This document shows positions 36,008 to 45,408 of a DNA stretch of 64,000 bases, piece by piece. The DNA is from Acetobacter conturbans (GTDB taxonomy: Bacteria; Pseudomonadota; Alphaproteobacteria; Acetobacterales; Acetobacteraceae), in contig NZ_WOSY01000008.1 in the NCBI RefSeq assembly GCF_011516755.1, positions 1-64,000 on the forward strand, written 5' to 3'. Made by a program: the position numbers and the translations under genes. Below the pieces are notes generated by a model. The model was not told the origin of the DNA and did not search any database. It saw only the letters and a list, made by a program, of their open reading frames with translations. Position 1 is the first letter of the stretch. Each line of letters starts with the position of its first letter.

Positions 36008-37269
36008 GCCGCAAGCTGTCCCTGAAGGGTGTCAAGCATCATCACGCCATCGACCGGTCCGATCGAGGCCAGCGTCGGCTGACCGCCAAAGACCTTTGCG
36101 GCCACGCGGCAGATATCCGCAGGTGTGACTGCATCGATCTTCGCGACCGTTTCCGCGATGGGGATCAGTCGTCCGAAAATCTGGAGCTGACGGGCGATCT
36201 GCTCACAGCGGCTGCCGGTGCTTTCCAGAGACATCAGCAGCGACGATTTGAGCTGCGCACGGGCGCGAGCCAGTTCTTCCATGCTGATCGACTGCTGAAC
36301 CTTCTGAAGTTCTCCCAGCGTGACCGGCAGAAGTTCACGGGCTTCCTCCGCGCCGGTCCCGGCATAAATGCCGAACAGACCGCCATCGAGGAACGGCGTG
36401 GTGAAGGAATACACCGAATAGACCAGCCCGCGTTTCTCGCGGATTTCCTGAAACAGCCGCGAGGACATGCCGCCACCGAGCAGGGTGGAGAGCAGCAGGA
36501 TCGCATGATAGTCAGGATCGCCGTAGCGGACGCCCGGAAAGCCCAGCAGGATGTGAGCCTGATCCAGTTCCTTGCCGAGACGGAATTCGCCACCGGTGTA
36601 ACGACCGGGCAGCCGATCCGGCACGGCACCGGTGGGCAGATCGGCGAAATGACGCGCGACCATCTCCACGACAGCATCGTGATGAAGATTGCCTGCCGCC
36701 GCGACGATGATGTTCTGCGTCGTGTAATGCGTCCGCATGTAGGACATCAGCGTTTCACGGCTCATCTGGCGGATCAGGTCATCCGTACCGAGCGTCGGGA
36801 GGCCCATAGGCTGACCACTGAACGCCGTTTCCTGAAAATGGTCGAAGATGATGTCGTCCGGCGTGTCGTTGGCCTGACCGATCTCCTGAAGAATGACCCC
36901 GCGCTCACGCTCGACTTCTTCCGGCAGAAAGGTCGAATGCGTCAGGATATCGCCGATGATATCGACCCCAAGCGGCAGGTCTTCCTTCAGCAGCTTGACG
37001 TAATAGGCTGTCTGTTCACGCGCCGTATAGGCGTTGATATGGCCGCCCACATTCTCGATTTCCTCCGCAATTCCGGCGGCGGAGCGCGAGTCGGTGCCCT
37101 TGAACGCCATATGTTCGAGAAAATGCGAGACGCCGTTTTCTTCAGGACGCTCGTTCCGGGTGCCGGTGGCGACATAAGCCCCAAATGACACGGTTTCAAC
37201 CCGGTCCATGCGTTCAGTGACGACCGTCAGGCCGGAGGGAAGGCGTGTCTGCTGGATGGGATCAGTCAT
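36004..37269 (-). CDS. M16-family zinc peptidase (processing-peptidase-like)
   Basis: A 421-aa inverzincin peptidase. The zinc site is the reversed HxxEH motif in GVSHFLEHMAFKG (His49, Glu52, His53), with the distal Glu in a VILQEIGQA-type segment about 75 residues later. The C-terminal half is the inactive M16 repeat with RGLVYSVYSFT and DGGLFGIYAGTG. The size and sequence resemble bacterial relatives of mitochondrial processing peptidase beta. It lies between thrC and pmbA in one minus-strand operon; the substrate is unknown. Confidence 0.9.
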   Translation of the reverse strand: MTDPIQQTRLPSGLTVVTERMDRVETVSFGAYVATGTRNERPEENGVSHFLEHMAFKGTDSRSAAGIAEEIENVGGHINAYTAREQTAYYVKLLKEDLPLGVDIIGDILTHSTFLPEEVERERGVILQEIGQANDTPDDIIFDHFQETAFSGQPMGLPTLGTDDLIRQMSRETLMSYMRTHYTTQNIIVAAAGNLHHDAVVEMVARHFADLPTGAVPDRLPGRYTGGEFRLGKELDQAHILLGFPGVRYGDPDYHAILLLSTLLGGGMSSRLFQEIREKRGLVYSVYSFTTPFLDGGLFGIYAGTGAEEARELLPVTLGELQKVQQSISMEELARARAQLKSSLLMSLESTGSRCEQIARQLQIFGRLIPIAETVAKIDAVTPADICRVAAKVFGGQPTLASIGPVDGVMMLDTLQGQLAA

Positions 37270-37317
37270 GAGAGTCCTGAAAGGAGAGGCGGCACGCGAC
37301 CGCCTCGGAAATTGGGA

Positions 37318-38718
37318 TCATCGGCTGTTGGAAAGTGCCGCCGATCTTACGGCGTCCTCAACGGTATCAAGCGTGTTGTCCACGACACGGAAGCGTTCTT
37401 CCCGGTCGAACAGGTCAGCCAGTGCAGGCGGGAGGGCCGGTGTAATGCCCGTCGCGGCCCGCATCGCATCGGGGAATTTCGCCGGGTGCGCCGTCGCCAT
37501 GGCCACCATCGGCACGCCGGGTTCCCGGAACTTCCGTCCTGCCGCGATACCGATGATCGTGTGGGGATCCGCGAGATACTGACTGTTCTGGTGCATGGAA
37601 CGGATCTGGGATTCCGTCTCCGCGTCATCAAGGGCCACGCCTGAGAAAAGCGTGTGAATCGACTCCCACACTTTTGCCGGCACGTCCATCTTCCCCGTCG
37701 TGCGGAAGCTGGTCATCAGCTTCGCGCAGGCATCGGCGTCACGCCCAAGGAACTCGAAGAGCAACCGCTCGAAGTTGGAGGAGACCTGAATATCCATCGA
37801 CGGCGAAAGACTGGGCACGACCTTGCGCGTGGTCATGTCGTTGCTGTTGAGGAAGCGGGAAAGAATGTCGTTGCGGTTGGAACCGACACAGAGATGCCTG
37901 ATCGGGAGGCCCATCTGTTTCGCAACCCACGCCGCGAGCACATTGCCGAAATTGCCGGTCGGCACAGCGAAGGATACTTCGCGGTCCGGAGCTCCAAGGG
38001 CAAGCGCGGAATAGACATAATAGGGAACCTGAGCCGCGATGCGCGCCCAGTTGATCGAGTTGACGGCCGAAAGATTCATGTCCTGACGGAACGGCAGATC
38101 GGCGAACATCGCCTTCACCATATCCTGACAGTCGTCGAAGGTTCCCTTGATGGCGATGTTGGTGATGTTCGGGTCCAGAACCGTCGTCATCTGACGGCGC
38201 TGTACGTCCGAGGTCCGGCCTTCCGGATGCAGGATCACCACTGTCAGACGGTTCCGTCCACGGCACGCCTCGATGGCGGCAGACCCGGTGTCGCCGGAGG
38301 TCGCGCCCACAATGGTCACGCGCTCATCGCGCTCGGTCAGCACATGGTCGAACAGACGACCCAGAAGCTGAAGTGCCATGTCCTTGAAGGCCAGTGTCGG
38401 ACCGTGGAACAGTTCCTGCACGAACAGCCCGTCTTCGACCTGCCTCAGCGGTACGATGGCGGCGTGATCGAAGTTGGAATAGGCATCCCGGCACAGGTCC
38501 AGAAGCGTGTCGTGGTCGATGGATCCTGCCGCGAACGGCGCGATGATCTTCGCAGCCAGTTCCGGATAGGGCAGACCACGCATTGCCCGCCATTCATCGG
38601 CGGAAAACTGGGGCCATGTTTCCGGCATATAAAGCCCGCCATCCTCGGCGAGCCCGGCGAGCAGGATGTCGGAGAAGGAGCGAACCGGGGCCTGGCCACG
38701 GGTGGAGACGTATTTCAT
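37318..38718 (-). CDS. thrC: Threonine synthase
   Basis: A 466-aa PLP enzyme converting O-phosphohomoserine to threonine. The PLP lysine is Lys112 in FHGPTLAFKDMALQLLGRLF; the phosphate-binding loop is in IVGATSGDTGSAAIE. The N-terminus (MKYVSTRGQAPVRSFSDILL) and the GGLYMP motif are typical of the long class of proteobacterial ThrC. Full length. It is the first gene of a thrC-M16-pmbA operon, the gaps being 48 bp and a 4-bp overlap. Confidence 0.95.
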   Translation of the reverse strand: MKYVSTRGQAPVRSFSDILLAGLAEDGGLYMPETWPQFSADEWRAMRGLPYPELAAKIIAPFAAGSIDHDTLLDLCRDAYSNFDHAAIVPLRQVEDGLFVQELFHGPTLAFKDMALQLLGRLFDHVLTERDERVTIVGATSGDTGSAAIEACRGRNRLTVVILHPEGRTSDVQRRQMTTVLDPNITNIAIKGTFDDCQDMVKAMFADLPFRQDMNLSAVNSINWARIAAQVPYYVYSALALGAPDREVSFAVPTGNFGNVLAAWVAKQMGLPIRHLCVGSNRNDILSRFLNSNDMTTRKVVPSLSPSMDIQVSSNFERLLFEFLGRDADACAKLMTSFRTTGKMDVPAKVWESIHTLFSGVALDDAETESQIRSMHQNSQYLADPHTIIGIAAGRKFREPGVPMVAMATAHPAKFPDAMRAATGITPALPPALADLFDREERFRVVDNTLDTVEDAVRSAALSNSR

Positions 38719-38758
38719 GCGGTATGTATAGCCGTTCTGAAGCGAGGCGGGGAGGGGA

Positions 38759-39892
38759 CTATTTGCGGAGAACGTCGGAAGTGGCGTCTTCCGGCACGCG
38801 GAACTTGTAGACGGTCACCGGCCAGTGAACTGTCGCCTGTCCGTTCTGAAAGCGTGCCGCCTGATCCAGTTGCGCCGCCGGGACAAAAATTGTGTTGCCG
38901 GAGAGCGCCAGCCCTCCCGGCCATTTCAGGCGCGGATCGGTGATCAGGTGATGCGGAATGCGCCCCGGCGTGTAGCTGTCGATGCTGCCCGTTGTGACGT
39001 CGGACCAGTACAGCGTGCCGTCCGCACCGATCGTAAGGCCGCCCAGTGCATGGGTTTTGTACCAGAGGGTTGCGCTTTCCTGGAATGCCGTGTTCGTCGA
39101 AGCATCATCATTGAACAGCGCGGTGGCCACCCGATAAAGTGGGCCGCAATAAGCCTGCACGTAAAGCCACTGGCCGTCCGGACTTATGGCGACAAGGCTC
39201 GCGTCAATCGCCAGCGGTCGTCCGTCGCGGGCCTTCACCACACCAGAAGCCGCTTCGATTGGGCGCTTGGCCGTCAGCCCTTCCAGATGGTCGAGAAATC
39301 GCCGTGCGACACCGCTTTCCAGATCGATGACCACTATTCCGGGAACGCCCGAATCCGCGACGTAGGCAGTTTGCGCATGAATGGCGATCCCCGAGAGGAT
39401 GCTGCCAGACCGCAGGGCATCAGCCGACACCGGGACGACGCGTGTCACCTTGCCGGAGGCCGGATCGATACGGACCAGTTTCGCCGGTGCTTCCGGTTTT
39501 TGCTCACGATCAGGCACACCACTGTCCACAACCCACAACGCCCCGTCGGGCGCCAGCGTCATGCTGGTCAGGGCGACGAACCTGTTGCCCGGATCACCGT
39601 CAGGCGCATTCCAGCTGGCATCGGGGTAAGGCCCGACGGCACCATTCGTCGCGCTGCTGATGTTCAGTTGCGGTGCGGGATTGCCAAGCCACCGTGGCGC
39701 TTCCAGCACAAGTCGCCCATCAGGGAGCGCGACCACGCTCTCCCATATCTGGGAATTCGAGGTGAGAACAGGCGTCAGATCGGACGCCGTGGATTCCGCC
39801 TTTTCCGGCATGGGAACAGCCCGCGCAGAGACTGGCAGAGTAGCCAGAACAAGCGGCACGGACAGGCAGGTGATGCGGAGCAACCTTTTCAT
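38759..39892 (-). CDS. Major royal jelly/yellow-family secreted beta-propeller protein
   Basis: A 377-aa protein, starting at MKRLLRITCLSVPLVLATLP, a signal peptide with likely cleavage after ARA. The body matches bacterial MRJP/yellow proteins: SQIWESVVALPDGRLVLEAP near the N-terminus, APDGALWVVDSGVPD, NDDASTNTAF and LGGLTIGADGTLYWSDVTTG. The fold is a six-bladed propeller that binds small ligands; insect relatives act in melanin and royal jelly biology, and bacterial functions are poorly known. Periplasmic location is inferred from the signal. An upstream in-frame start 16 codons earlier is less likely. Confidence 0.85.
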   Translation of the reverse strand: MKRLLRITCLSVPLVLATLPVSARAVPMPEKAESTASDLTPVLTSNSQIWESVVALPDGRLVLEAPRWLGNPAPQLNISSATNGAVGPYPDASWNAPDGDPGNRFVALTSMTLAPDGALWVVDSGVPDREQKPEAPAKLVRIDPASGKVTRVVPVSADALRSGSILSGIAIHAQTAYVADSGVPGIVVIDLESGVARRFLDHLEGLTAKRPIEAASGVVKARDGRPLAIDASLVAISPDGQWLYVQAYCGPLYRVATALFNDDASTNTAFQESATLWYKTHALGGLTIGADGTLYWSDVTTGSIDSYTPGRIPHHLITDPRLKWPGGLALSGNTIFVPAAQLDQAARFQNGQATVHWPVTVYKFRVPEDATSDVLRK

Positions 39893-39968
39893 GGAGCGGA
39901 GTTTCACCTCGTTCGCGCGCGGCTGACAACACCCTGCCATTGCGATCCTGACGCGCAGCTATTTTCTG

Positions 39969-41267
39969 TCACGCGTCCACCCTCTTCGGTTGCGCCAGCG
40001 CCAGCCCTTCCGCCACGGAAACGAATTCTCCACCCAGTTCCACCTTCTCAGCACCAAAGCGGCTGCTGAACAGCGCCCGCACAGCAGGTACGAACGAGGT
40101 GCCCCCTGTCAGAAACACGCGGTCTATGTCGTGGGGCGTAAGACCGGAGCGTTCGATGGCAAGGTCGATTCCTTTGCCAAGATGCTCGAGATCCGGCGCG
40201 ATCCAGGTTTCGAAATCCGCGCGGGTGATCGTCTCTTCGAGCTTCAGTCCCTTCTGGCGGAATCGCAGAGTGGCAGCGTCTTCCGTGGACAGCGCCCGTT
40301 TGGCGTCGGAGACGGCATTATAGAGCAGTTGCCCATTCTGCTCACGGATGAGCTCGATGAGATTCATCAGCCGTTCGGGTTCGGAGGCCGTACGGGCGAC
40401 TTCGGCGATTTCATTCAGGATTCGGGGTGTCCGCATGAGCGAAAGGCGATGCCAGCGGGCGAGGGAGGAATACCACTCGATGGGCACCGGCAGCGGCTCT
40501 CCCCCCATGATCCGAAAGGTGCAGTCTCTTCCAAGATAGGGCGCGACCACATGCTCGATGATGCGGGTGTCGAACTGATCACCTGCCAGCCCCACGCCCG
40601 CATAGCCGAGCGCGCGTGTCGGGTTGTCGGAACCCGGATCGAAGCGCATGACCGAAAAATCGCTGGTGCCACCACCAAAGTCTCCAACCAGAACCGTCGC
40701 GGCATGCTCCAGCCGGTGCGCGAATTTCCAGCCCGCCGCTTCCGGTTCGAGCATGATCGACACATCGGAAAAACCCGCTTCAGCAAGACTGCTGCGTAAA
40801 CGGGCCTCACCCAGATCGTCGTCTGCTTTCTCGCCTACGAACCGGACAGGTCGCCCGACCGTAACGGCGCATACCTCCGGGGTGAGCCGGGCCAGTTTCA
40901 TCAGTTCCCGCAGGAAGGACGCGATGAGGGTTTCCAGCGGTACACGCTGTCCGAAAAGCTGCGTTTCCCGGAAACTGGCCTGCGCGAGGTAGGATTTCAT
41001 CGACATGATCAGGCGCGTTTCGGAGGGATCGTCGAGATAGGCCTCGATCGCGTCCGCACCGACGGCGCGTTCGACCTGCTGGCGGCCGGCATTCAGTTCC
41101 TGCCAGAGCGCGAGCAATGTGCGGCACGTTTCCACACCCGATCCATCGGGCGTGGGAAAGCGGACGGTTTGCGTGGTGCCGTTGGGCTCACGCAGGACAA
41201 TGACGCTGTTGGTCGTGCCGAAATCGATGCCCAGCCGGATCAGAGGCGCAGGATGTATGTTTGTCAT
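39969..41267 (-). CDS. Hsp70-family protein (YegD-like)
   Basis: A 432-aa Hsp70 ATPase-domain protein lacking a substrate-binding domain and lid. Actin-fold motifs: LGIDFGTTNSVIVLRE (phosphate 1), VLVGDFGGGTSDFSVMRF (phosphate 2) and DRVFLTGGTSFVPAVRALF (adenosine). Size and motif layout match E. coli YegD. Function of the family is unclear, probably a specialised chaperone ATPase. It lies between the royal-jelly-type gene and the degenerate EAL gene on the same strand. Confidence 0.88.
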   Translation of the reverse strand: MTNIHPAPLIRLGIDFGTTNSVIVLREPNGTTQTVRFPTPDGSGVETCRTLLALWQELNAGRQQVERAVGADAIEAYLDDPSETRLIMSMKSYLAQASFRETQLFGQRVPLETLIASFLRELMKLARLTPEVCAVTVGRPVRFVGEKADDDLGEARLRSSLAEAGFSDVSIMLEPEAAGWKFAHRLEHAATVLVGDFGGGTSDFSVMRFDPGSDNPTRALGYAGVGLAGDQFDTRIIEHVVAPYLGRDCTFRIMGGEPLPVPIEWYSSLARWHRLSLMRTPRILNEIAEVARTASEPERLMNLIELIREQNGQLLYNAVSDAKRALSTEDAATLRFRQKGLKLEETITRADFETWIAPDLEHLGKGIDLAIERSGLTPHDIDRVFLTGGTSFVPAVRALFSSRFGAEKVELGGEFVSVAEGLALAQPKRVDA

Positions 41268-41310
41268 CGAACCGAATTAAAAGCTGCGCTGTGCGCTGTC
41301 CACACTCTCG

Positions 41311-42129
41311 TCAGGGGGTCCGCTTTCGGCTGACGGATGTTTTCCGTCCTCCTGCGGAGAGGGAAAGGAAATCTGGCAGCGATTGCGGCTTTCCAAGAGC
41401 TGTCCCCCGGCCTTCCTGACAGCCGATCGTCTGGAGGAAAGAGAGGATTTCTGCCGTGTCCACGCCTTCCGCCCGTGTCCTGAGGCCGAATTCAGTTCCT
41501 AGCTGCACAACAGAGCGGGCAATGCTGCGACCCGCCTCAAGCTGGAGCGGATTTTCATGCATGAACAGGTGGCGATCGAGTTTTACGTCCGTGATGAGGC
41601 CGGCGAAACTCCGGTCCCGGAGGAGGGAGAGGCTGGTGACACCGGTTCCAAACCCTGCCAGCACGAGCCCGACGCCGATATCGCGGAGAATGGCCAGTGA
41701 ATAGAAAAGGGCATCGCTGTCCGTTGTGAGGCTGGTTTCGGTAAATTCCAGTTCAAGGCGGGGTGCGGCCAGATTATGGGCGCACAGGACGGATGCCAGT
41801 TGTGCCAGCAGGTCCTCCGGCACGGAGTCGGGCGATTCCACCGGGAGCGAAATCCGGAAGCGCGGAGGTAATTCAGTAGCGAGACGGCAGCCTTCAGCGA
41901 GAATCGATACCCATAAGGGCTCTTTCTGCTTGCGACGCGAAGAGGAGCGTCCAAGGGCGAGAGCGTGGGGCGTCACCAGATCCACACCGCTGAGAGCCAG
42001 GCTCGCAAGGGAAAATCGGGGGGCTAGACAGAAGGCCGTGTCGGAACGGTCGTCCGTGCGCGTACCTGCAAAGCGCGCTTTCGTACGGGTAGTGGGCTCC
42101 GGGCGCCCCGAAGATGACGTGGTGGACAA
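41311..42129 (-). CDS. Degenerate EAL-domain protein
   Basis: A 272-aa protein, TTG start with GGGAGAA upstream. The EAL phosphodiesterase fold is recognisable: LELEFTETSL, DVKLDRHLF, RTRAEGVDTAEILSFLQTIG and a final GCQEGRGTALGKP. Key residues are lost: the EAL triplet region reads LVTPHALAL, the NLS Asn is missing, and DDFGTG is AGFGTG without the two metal-binding Asp. It therefore probably cannot hydrolyse cyclic di-GMP, but may bind it or a partner. The first about 45 residues are basic and disordered. Confidence 0.8.
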   Translation of the reverse strand: MSTTSSSGRPEPTTRTKARFAGTRTDDRSDTAFCLAPRFSLASLALSGVDLVTPHALALGRSSSRRKQKEPLWVSILAEGCRLATELPPRFRISLPVESPDSVPEDLLAQLASVLCAHNLAAPRLELEFTETSLTTDSDALFYSLAILRDIGVGLVLAGFGTGVTSLSLLRDRSFAGLITDVKLDRHLFMHENPLQLEAGRSIARSVVQLGTEFGLRTRAEGVDTAEILSFLQTIGCQEGRGTALGKPQSLPDFLSLSAGGRKTSVSRKRTP

Positions 42130-42468
42130 ACAAAATTCTCCCGGTAGCAGGTCAGGCGGGAGAATAAATCGCGCAGGTAACTTTCAGGTAAATCTTCTGG
42201 CAAACTCCAGAGCAGCGAAAAAGATCATGGATTAAGTGAGGATGTGCCGGAAAACAGCCATTCCCCGTGGCTATTTTGCCTCATCGCTTCACTGAGGGGG
42301 CTGCCGGTCAACAGGCGGCGCCAGTAACAAACAGGTGATGTCCGGCCATCAGAATCCGGGTGTGCAAATATAGACGGTAAAAGAAAAGCACCCTCCCCGA
42401 GATGAGGGAGGGTGCTTTTCAGACGTTATTGAACGGCTCTGATAAGATGGGCCGTTTATGTCCTGAAA
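42130..42468. other. Intergenic stretch between EAL gene and icd
   Basis: About 340 bases with no gene. It holds the strong terminator described separately at 42383-42420 and presumably the promoter of the EAL gene near 42150-42240, though no clear -35/-10 pair was identified. Confidence 0.5.
42383..42420 (-). terminator. Rho-independent terminator downstream of icd
   Basis: GAAAAGCACCCTCCC, eight-base loop, GGGAGGGTGCTTTTC: a perfect 15-bp stem whose A-rich and T-rich edges make it a terminator in both directions. It follows the icd stop (42469) on the minus strand. Confidence 0.9.
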
Positions 42469-43497
42469 TCAGGAAATAGCCTGCTTCAGAGCCGCCGTCA
42501 GATCCTGAGTGGACGCAGTGCCACCAAGATCGCGCGTGCGGACTTCACCGCCGGTGATCAGCTTGGTGATCGCCGTGTCGATGCGGTCAGCCAGATCGTC
42601 GCGGTTGACGTGACGCAGCATCATCACCGCAGCGAGCAGCAGCGCCAGAGGATTGGCAAGGCCCTTGCCTGCAATGTCCGGAGCGGAGCCGTGTACCGCC
42701 TCGAAGATTGCTGTTTTTTCGCCGATATTTGCGCCCGGCGCCATGCCGAGGCCGCCGACGAGACCAGCCGCCTGATCGGAAAGAATGTCACCGAACAGGT
42801 TGGTCGTGACGATCACGTCGAACTGCCACGGATTGGTCACCAGCTGCATGGAACAGGCATCGACGATACGCTCATCGCATTCGATCTTGCCCTTGTATTC
42901 CGCAGCAACCTTGCGGCCGGCTTCAAGGAACATGCCGCACATCTGCTTGATGATGTTGGCCTTGTGGACCAGCGTCACCTTCTTGCGGTCGTTCTTCACC
43001 GCATATTCGAATGCGAAGCGAACGATGCGTTCACACTCCTTGCGGGAAACATAACCGCCGGACAGCGCGATGCCTTTCGGATCACCGTTGGCCGGGATCG
43101 TGTTTTCCATCGCGGCGTAATAGCCCTCGAGGTTCTCACGAACGATCACGAGATTGATATTCTCGTAACGACCGCCGGGGATGATCGTCTTCGTCGGACG
43201 GAGGTTCGCGTAAAGCTCGAACTCCTGACGCATCGTCACGTTGATGGATTTGAAGCCACCACCAACCGGTGTCGTCAGCGGACCCTTGAGAGCAAGGCCG
43301 GTCTTGCGAATGCTCTCGATGGTGTCCTTCGGCAGCGGGTCGTTGACGGCGTCCACGCCCGCCATGCCGGCGATGTGACGCTCCCACGCAAACGGGGCTC
43401 CAACGGCGTCGAGGATCTCGACCACCGAATCCATGATTTCAGGGCCAATGCCATCACCGGGAATGAGGGTGGCGGGGATAGTTTTGCTGTTCGTCAT
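42469..43497 (-). CDS. icd: Isocitrate dehydrogenase, NAD-type (Icd/LeuB family)
   Basis: A 342-aa beta-decarboxylating dehydrogenase converting isocitrate to 2-oxoglutarate in the TCA cycle. Visible: IPGDGIGPEIMDSVVEILDA, substrate-loop NLRPTKTIIPGGRYENINLV, IVRENLEGYYAAME, KANIIKQMCGMF, and the metal/NAD region TTNLFGDILSDQAAGLVGGL with FEAVHGSAPDIAGKGLANP. The size and IDH-NAD pattern fit the short homodimeric/homotetrameric NAD enzymes of acetic acid bacteria. The start MTNSKTIPAT at 43497 is preferred to a longer reading. A tartrate or isopropylmalate dehydrogenase is less likely. Confidence 0.88.
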   Translation of the reverse strand: MTNSKTIPATLIPGDGIGPEIMDSVVEILDAVGAPFAWERHIAGMAGVDAVNDPLPKDTIESIRKTGLALKGPLTTPVGGGFKSINVTMRQEFELYANLRPTKTIIPGGRYENINLVIVRENLEGYYAAMENTIPANGDPKGIALSGGYVSRKECERIVRFAFEYAVKNDRKKVTLVHKANIIKQMCGMFLEAGRKVAAEYKGKIECDERIVDACSMQLVTNPWQFDVIVTTNLFGDILSDQAAGLVGGLGMAPGANIGEKTAIFEAVHGSAPDIAGKGLANPLALLLAAVMMLRHVNRDDLADRIDTAITKLITGGEVRTRDLGGTASTQDLTAALKQAIS

Positions 43498-43570
43498 GAT
43501 GAACTCCCTATGCATCCGCCGCCACTTCTGCCGCGCATTGAGGCAAAGCGCGATGCGCAAATGCGTGTTT

Positions 43571-45373
43571 TCACTTCCTGTTGATGGGCGAGCAGGCATG
43601 CATCAGCCATTTTGCCGCTTCGGGAGGCAGCAGCGGACCCACCTTTTCGAGGACGCGCGCATGATAAGAATCAAGAATATCCGTCGCTTCCGGCCCAAGA
43701 AGCATCGGGTCGACCAGACAACGATCGAAAGGAGCGAGTGTCAGCGTTTCAAAGGCCCGAAAGTTTCGTCCGTCCTGTCCGACATCGGTCTTCGTCACCA
43801 GAAGCAGCGTTTCCAGCCGGATGCCGAATGCGCCAGGGCGGTAATAGCCCGGCTCGTTCGACAGGATCATGCCCGGTTCCAGCGCCACCCTGTTAGGCAC
43901 TTTGGAAATACGCTGCGGGCCTTCATGCACGGAAAGATAGCTGCCCACGCCGTGCCCTGTGCCGTGGTCGAAATCCAGGCCCGCCTGCCACAGAGCCTGA
44001 CGCGCCAGCACATCAAGGACGCTGCCGGGTGTGCCCTGTGGAAACACCGCGCACCCGAGTTGCAGATTGCCTTTCAGCACGCGGGTAAAAGCGTCCCTGA
44101 TATCGGCCGGGGGTTCACCGGGACCAGTCCAGATTGTTCGTGTGATGTCGGTCGTGCCGTCCAGATACTGCGCGCCGCTGTCCACCAGATAAACTGTATC
44201 CGGGCCGAGCGGTCGATTCGTCTCGGGCGTCACGCGGTAATGGATGATGGCGCCGTTGGGACCGGCACCCGAAATGGTGTCGAACGAGTCCTCCCGATAC
44301 TCCCGGGCCTCCGCACGGAAAGCGCGGAGGCGATCAACCAGATCGAGTTCCGTTGAGGCGGCGGCATGACCGTCCAGCCAGTGCAGGAAGCGGCATACCG
44401 CCACGCCGTCACGCAGATGCGCAGCCCGCGCGCCGTCCTGTTCGACGCGGTTTTTCCGGGCGCGGGGCAGGGCGCAGGGATCGGCCTTCTCCACGATCGT
44501 TGCGCCAGCCGCTTGCAGCGTCTGGGGAAACCAGACCGGCGTGGCGGCAGGGTCGACGCTCACAACCTTGTCTTTCAGGGCTGACAGCGCCTTTTCCAGC
44601 TCATCCGGTCCATGCACATTGACATCAGATCCAAGCCAGTCACGGACATCCGTGGTGATTTTCGCCCGATCCACAAAGAGATCGACGTGACCGGAGCGAT
44701 GCAGGATCGCAAATGACAGAACGACCGGCGTGCACGGAATATCCGTCCCCCGGATGTTCAGCAGCCACGCAACGGAAGTGGTGTCGGCGATGATGGCGGC
44801 CTCACTCCCAACATCATCAAGCTCTTTCGCAAGCATCTTCCGTTTCGTTTCGCTGCTCTCACCCGCGAACTGCAACGGATGAATCTGCGCCGGACCGGAA
44901 GGATGAGCCGGCCTGTCGGTCCAGATCGCGTCGATCGGATTGAAGGAGACGGGAACCAGAGTGATGTTCTCAGCCTTCAGGCTGTCGAGTGCCTGCTGGC
45001 TGATGATGCGGGGGTCATAGCCGATACGGGCATTTGGTGGCGCACGCTCTGAAAGCCATGTGCGCGGCGGTGTTTCCGTGATGTGGAGACGGTCCCACAG
45101 CGCGCGATCCACCTGATCGTCCATCTGGGTGATATAACGACCGTCGGAAAAGACGGCTGCTCGCTCAGCCAGAATGACGGCGAGACCGGCGCTCCCCGTG
45201 AATCCGGTGATCCACGCCAGTCGTTCGGCGCAGGCTGGCACATACTCACCGAGATATTCGTCACTTCGCGGAACGATCAGTCCATCCAGCCCCTCCTTTT
45301 TCAGCAGGGTGCGAAGGGCGGTCAGGCGGCGGGGCATCTCTGTTACGCTGCCATCGTTTCCGGTGGTGACCAT
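43571..45373 (-). CDS. pepP: M24-family Xaa-Pro aminopeptidase
   Basis: A 600-aa three-domain aminopeptidase P of the long (eukaryote-like APP1) type. N-terminal creatinase domains at about 15-300; catalytic pita-bread domain at about 310-530 with metal ligands in DSGAQYLDGTTDITRT (two Asp), DHGTGHGVGSYLSVHEG (His), ILSNEPGYY (Glu) and IRLETLLLV (Glu); and a C-terminal APP extension ending HACSPINRK. It removes N-terminal residues preceding proline from peptides. It ends 73 bp before icd begins on the same strand. Confidence 0.93.
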   Translation of the reverse strand: MVTTGNDGSVTEMPRRLTALRTLLKKEGLDGLIVPRSDEYLGEYVPACAERLAWITGFTGSAGLAVILAERAAVFSDGRYITQMDDQVDRALWDRLHITETPPRTWLSERAPPNARIGYDPRIISQQALDSLKAENITLVPVSFNPIDAIWTDRPAHPSGPAQIHPLQFAGESSETKRKMLAKELDDVGSEAAIIADTTSVAWLLNIRGTDIPCTPVVLSFAILHRSGHVDLFVDRAKITTDVRDWLGSDVNVHGPDELEKALSALKDKVVSVDPAATPVWFPQTLQAAGATIVEKADPCALPRARKNRVEQDGARAAHLRDGVAVCRFLHWLDGHAAASTELDLVDRLRAFRAEAREYREDSFDTISGAGPNGAIIHYRVTPETNRPLGPDTVYLVDSGAQYLDGTTDITRTIWTGPGEPPADIRDAFTRVLKGNLQLGCAVFPQGTPGSVLDVLARQALWQAGLDFDHGTGHGVGSYLSVHEGPQRISKVPNRVALEPGMILSNEPGYYRPGAFGIRLETLLLVTKTDVGQDGRNFRAFETLTLAPFDRCLVDPMLLGPEATDILDSYHARVLEKVGPLLPPEAAKWLMHACSPINRK

Positions 45374-45408
45374 GGGACTCTCCTTGGTTTGCCGAAACCT
45401 TATGTTTT

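Noticed and set aside
31166-41267. Pseudokinase and Hsp70 relative as one system, like the yegI/yegD neighbours of E. coli
   Set aside because: They are 7 kb apart on opposite strands with unrelated genes between; no sequence evidence links them.
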